From Epiperipatus broadwayi (taxonomy: Eukaryota; Onychophora; Udeonychophora; Euonychophora; Peripatidae), in the NCBI GenBank assembly GCA_028023455.1, contig JAQFVV010000228.1:1383591-1447590 (forward strand): a DNA stretch of 64,000 nt, given 5' to 3'. Under the pieces are notes generated by a model. It did no database searches, had not been told where the DNA came from, and was given only the letters and a program-made list of their open reading frames with translations. Every line of letters starts with the position of its first letter. Positions within the stretch are counted from its first letter, which is position 1. Both the position numbers and the translations under genes were made by a program. Below are positions 60,680 to 64,000 of this stretch, piece after piece.

Positions 60680-63538
60680 CTCCTTCTATATCTATCCAAA
60701 ATGTATTTGGACCTGATTATTTCACAATAGTGAATGGTCATGCATATGGGTAGTAAAATTTTTAATATTTATCTTCCTGCTGCTTTCTCAGATGGGATGT
60801 TTTATAAAAAAAACCATCTCCTATCTTAAAATTATGTGGACTTTTTCATCTTGCTTTTATTTCTTTACTCAGCCTATCTATGAGCTGTTTATATGCTCTT
60901 TGTATATTCTTTTCCATATCACTTTGAGTATGTTAAACTATGTGTTGCTACTTCATGAATAGTGTAGGTATAGATTGATTAAAGTGTAGTTTAATGGGCA
61001 TGAATCTGATCGATTCATTTACACTCCAGATGATATAACTGACTATGCATTCTATTTGCTTAACCCACCCCTTATGCTCATCCTCTAGGTAAGTCCTAAA
61101 CAAATGTCTGAACTCCAACATTATATGTTCGCAAGGGTTTGTTAATGGATTCCTAAAGGATGTGAGAATGTATTATTTGAGATTTCTCCATTCACTTTTT
61201 CCATTCTTTGAATAAGAAAGGTGTACCATAATCTGTTAAGATGGTCTTAAGCTTTCCTATTACCATGAACTGGAGGGTATCAAATACATTGATTGAAAGT
61301 CTAGTATTAGTTTAGGGTATTGGGTAAGTGGGAACATGTTTAAAAAAGAGATTATAAGTGACCAACAAGTATTTTTTTATTAAATGGAGGTAATGGCCCA
61401 TAATAATCAATCACTAGGATCTCACTTGGTCTTTCAGGTAGGATGGATTTTAGGGGGTTACTGTAATTTTGGTTCACTGGCTTGGCTTTCAAGCACATTA
61501 GACAATCTTGAAACAATCTCAAGATGCCTCTATACATTCTTAGCCAGTAGAACCAGTTTTGCAAGGTACATTCTGTTTTATAAGCACCATAGTGTCCATA
61601 CAAACAGTGTATATATTTTATGAGTGTGGTATGCAATGTTTTAGATATTAATACCCTCCATTCATCTATATGTATATTTACTCTATATAGTAAGATCTTT
61701 CCTAACTTAAAACAAGTAAGATCTTTTGGCACATTCAAAATTTTGTCTCCCATTAAAATCTTCATGCTTGGGTTTAAATCTGGGTCCTTAAATTATATCT
61801 CAAGTATGTTCTCGAAATCATTCTCCACATTATTATAAGTCATGATTCTCACATTTATAATGTAGGCATTATCTAATAATAAGTGATTCTTTGAGCTATA
61901 TGGGTTTTGACTAAGCACTTCAGCCACAATATTCTTGGATTCCTTTCAGTATTGCACTGTGTAATTGAATTGCTGTAATATCAGACTCCATCTCATTAGA
62001 CAACTGCTGATCAGGTAGCTGTGATTCAGAAATTTGAAACTTTTGTGGTCAGTAATCACTATCACCTCCAATCCAAGAAGCATCTGTCAAAATTTTTGGA
62101 AGGCCCACACTATTGCAAGTGCTTCCTTTTCTGTAACTGTGAAATTTATTTCTGGATACTTCAGGAGCCAGCTGATAAAGTAAAGGACTCCAGGTTGGCC
62201 ACCCTCCTGGATTTAGGATAGTTACCCCTAATCTGTAATTACTACTGTCTGTTTGGACAATGAATGGTTTATAAAAATCAGGAAAGGCTAACATTGTTTG
62301 CTCTAAGAACCCAGTTTTAATATTTGTAAACACCCTGTCCTGTTCCTTGATCCAATTCCATCGCTCATCTTTCCTAATGTGTCTTAGCAATGGTTCCATG
62401 TGGACAGAGAACTTCTGGTAAAATGATTATAGAAATTGCATATGTCTAAAAATGATAGAATTTGATTTCTATTGGTGGGGTTTGGAAAGTTTTGAATGGT
62501 ACTGATCTTGTCTATAGATGAGGCCTTATCCATTGCAACCAATGATGTGACCTAAGAATACTACTTGTTTGCAAACTAATGTATTCTTCTTGAAGTTGTT
62601 TTTAACTAATGTATTCTTCTTGAAGTTGTTTTTGATCTCTTTTTGTAGCACTCCTCAAAAAATAGAATGAGGTGTTAAAGATATTTAACCATGGCAGATC
62701 AATTATTACATCATCCACATAAATGGTTATGACCTGTCTGATCTCAGGAAACAGGGTTTTGTTCAAACATCTTATCAGACTGCCACCACTATTGATCAAT
62801 CCAAAATGCATCCTATTAAACTAATACATAAAACCCTCATATCAGAAGGCAGTGTATTGGCAATCTGCAAATAGCTAGTGGTTATATCAAAAGTGGAAAA
62901 CACCTTATTTCCAAATATCATGAATAATTAGTGTATGGGCAGTGGGATGTTCCTGTCAGGAATGATAATTTTGTTCAGTTGCCTAGTATCTAAACAAAAT
63001 CTCATTGACCAGTCTTTCTTCTTCACAGTTATAACTGGGTTACAGTAAGGTGAAAAACATTTAGATATGATCCCCCAATCCAGCTTTTTGTTAATCTGCA
63101 TGGTTATCTCTTCTTGATACTGGTATGAAATAGGGTACCATTTGGATTGAAATAGTTGGTCATGGACTAATTTAATTCTTTGTTGAAACCTCCTGGTATA
63201 CTCTGAGCAAATTGGGCTAAATTCATTGATAACCGATCGCAATTTTAGTGTATCCATGCTTCCAAGGAGGTTGGATTCTGTGGTTTTGTTTTCTATGAGT
63301 GCCTCTGGGATGGTAGATATTATATAGTCAACTTCAAGTAGATCATATCTCAGAAGCAATGTCATCTCCAAGACCTCATCATTTATCCTGACTGTCTTGT
63401 CAGGATAAATGCTCCAAGGTTGACCTTATGTATTAGGCCATTCAGTTTCAAAAACACATGATAGAGTATTGTTTGGCCTATTTTTACTTGAACATATATT
63501 TGCTTCTGTGCTAGCTTAGCTTTCCTACTGTTGGCCAT
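60680..63538 (-). pseudogene. Ty3/gypsy pol (protease end, RT, RNase H, integrase), broken
   Basis: On the minus strand from right to left: a protease-like C-terminal stretch (63538-63420; the active-site end is missing), the pre-RT region and RT start (63371-62928), the FSTFDI motif with the first RT aspartate (about 62905-62885), and YVDD at 62721-62710. RNase H follows (VQTDSS about 62250, TEKEALAIVWA about 62140-62105, TDHKS about 62060). The integrase zinc-binding H-x4-H...C-x2-C (HCLYGHYG at about 61610-61586 and CLMC at about 61500) and the catalytic core with DYYGP (about 61400), TDYGTPF (about 61220) and NPCEH (about 61130) come next. The integrase C-terminal domain ends near 60690. 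Several stops and frame changes make it inactive. A 30-bp in-frame tandem duplication lies at 62574-62633. No gag is present between it and the right LTR. Confidence 0.85.
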
Positions 63539-63565
63539 GGTAATGAATCGATTTCAGTGGCAGGG

Positions 63566-64000
63566 AAATAAAATAAAACTAGAATTTTACAAATATATAT
63601 GAAAGAAAAAAATAAACATAATAAAACCAAAACTTTCATTAGGTCATCTTGGTTAATGTCCATGAGTTTAGTGATAATGTCTTTTATAGATACAGTCTAT
63701 CTCTCTTTGGATCACTCTCCTTCAGACAATTATTCATCACTCGATGGAATTCCTAGGCAATGCACTTTATATCCATCTTCTGCAGTTGCTTTCATTCTCA
63801 ATCCATTTAGACATTTAGTGTAAGACATTCAATGTTTCTTTAGGCATTATACAGGTAAGTAGATTAAGTCATTGCACTTCCAGGATCAGGGCAGTAGCAC
63901 TCAATCCTATGGCACTCTTAATTTACCCAGAACTAATTGCACAGCAGTTTATAATAGATTTAACTTTTCTTGATTTGTTATTTGGCATTTAATGACTTAT
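63566..64000 (-). repeat. 5' LTR of the Ty3/gypsy element, cut by the window end
   Basis: Direct repeat partner of 59085-59440; the shared sequence begins at ggaaataaaataaaactaga and still matches at the last base of the window, so the LTR continues beyond it. It carries about 70 bp (about 63902-63970) that are absent from the other copy. The plus open frame 63599-63823 is a chance frame. Confidence 0.6.

Overview
This is a very AT-rich (about three-quarters A+T by eye) animal-type nuclear sequence. I found no convincing exon of a cellular gene. Almost everything recognisable is transposable-element sequence, mostly dead, embedded in low-complexity A/T-rich DNA. The mix is RTE-type LINEs, a gag-bearing LINE, a Ty3/gypsy LTR element, mariner relics, a hAT miniature element, tRNA-derived retrosequence, long GATA/GACA microsatellites, and foldback elements carrying a hammerhead ribozyme. 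This points to an invertebrate metazoan; a mollusc such as a cephalopod is plausible, but the species cannot be fixed from the sequence alone.

Layout. 0-6.2 kb: a palindromic foldback element (589-808) and a heavily decayed RTE LINE (2.2-5.8 kb). 6.48-7.64 kb: a ~346-bp repeat array containing an inversion, bounded by 17-bp direct repeats. 10 kb: a tRNA-derived retrosequence. 11.6-13.1 kb and 17.2-17.7 kb: relics of two other LINE families. 13.9-16.9 kb: three more foldback elements. 19.6-21.6 kb: a ~474-bp repeat array, again with an inverted end and bounded by 11-bp direct repeats. 23 kb and 28.5 kb: Tc1/mariner relics. 25.66-26.9 kb: foldback elements, one with a complete hammerhead ribozyme. 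30.7-31.5 kb: a higher-complexity stretch with developmental transcription-factor sites, a candidate conserved regulatory element. 32.5-33.7 kb: GATA/GACA microsatellites. 37.0-40.3 kb: a nearly intact RTE element broken by one stop codon. 42.2-48.3 kb: a full-length LINE with a perfect 18-bp target-site duplication but many frame breaks. 49.6-50.4 kb: a hAT miniature element. 53.7-54.2 kb: two copies of a ~331-bp satellite. 56.6-57.0 kb: a second kind of foldback element with a hammerhead remnant. 59.1-64 kb: a Ty3/gypsy element on the minus strand, running off the window.

The most interesting system is the foldback family (589, 13945, 15946, 16667, 25674, 51844 and degenerate copies near 26.2 and 26.8 kb). 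Each well-bounded copy is palindromic, has a one-sided tail of about 45-50 nt, and is flanked by 10-15-bp direct repeats, as expected of retroposition rather than cut-and-paste. The copy at 25.7 kb holds a complete minimal type I hammerhead (25778-25819, minus strand). In the 15.9 kb copy the apex of the palindrome lies at the ribozyme's cleavage site. This suggests a non-autonomous, hammerhead-processed retroelement, Penelope-like or retrozyme-like, whose palindromic copies may arise by snap-back of cDNA at the ribozyme-generated RNA end. The partner reverse transcriptase is not in the window.
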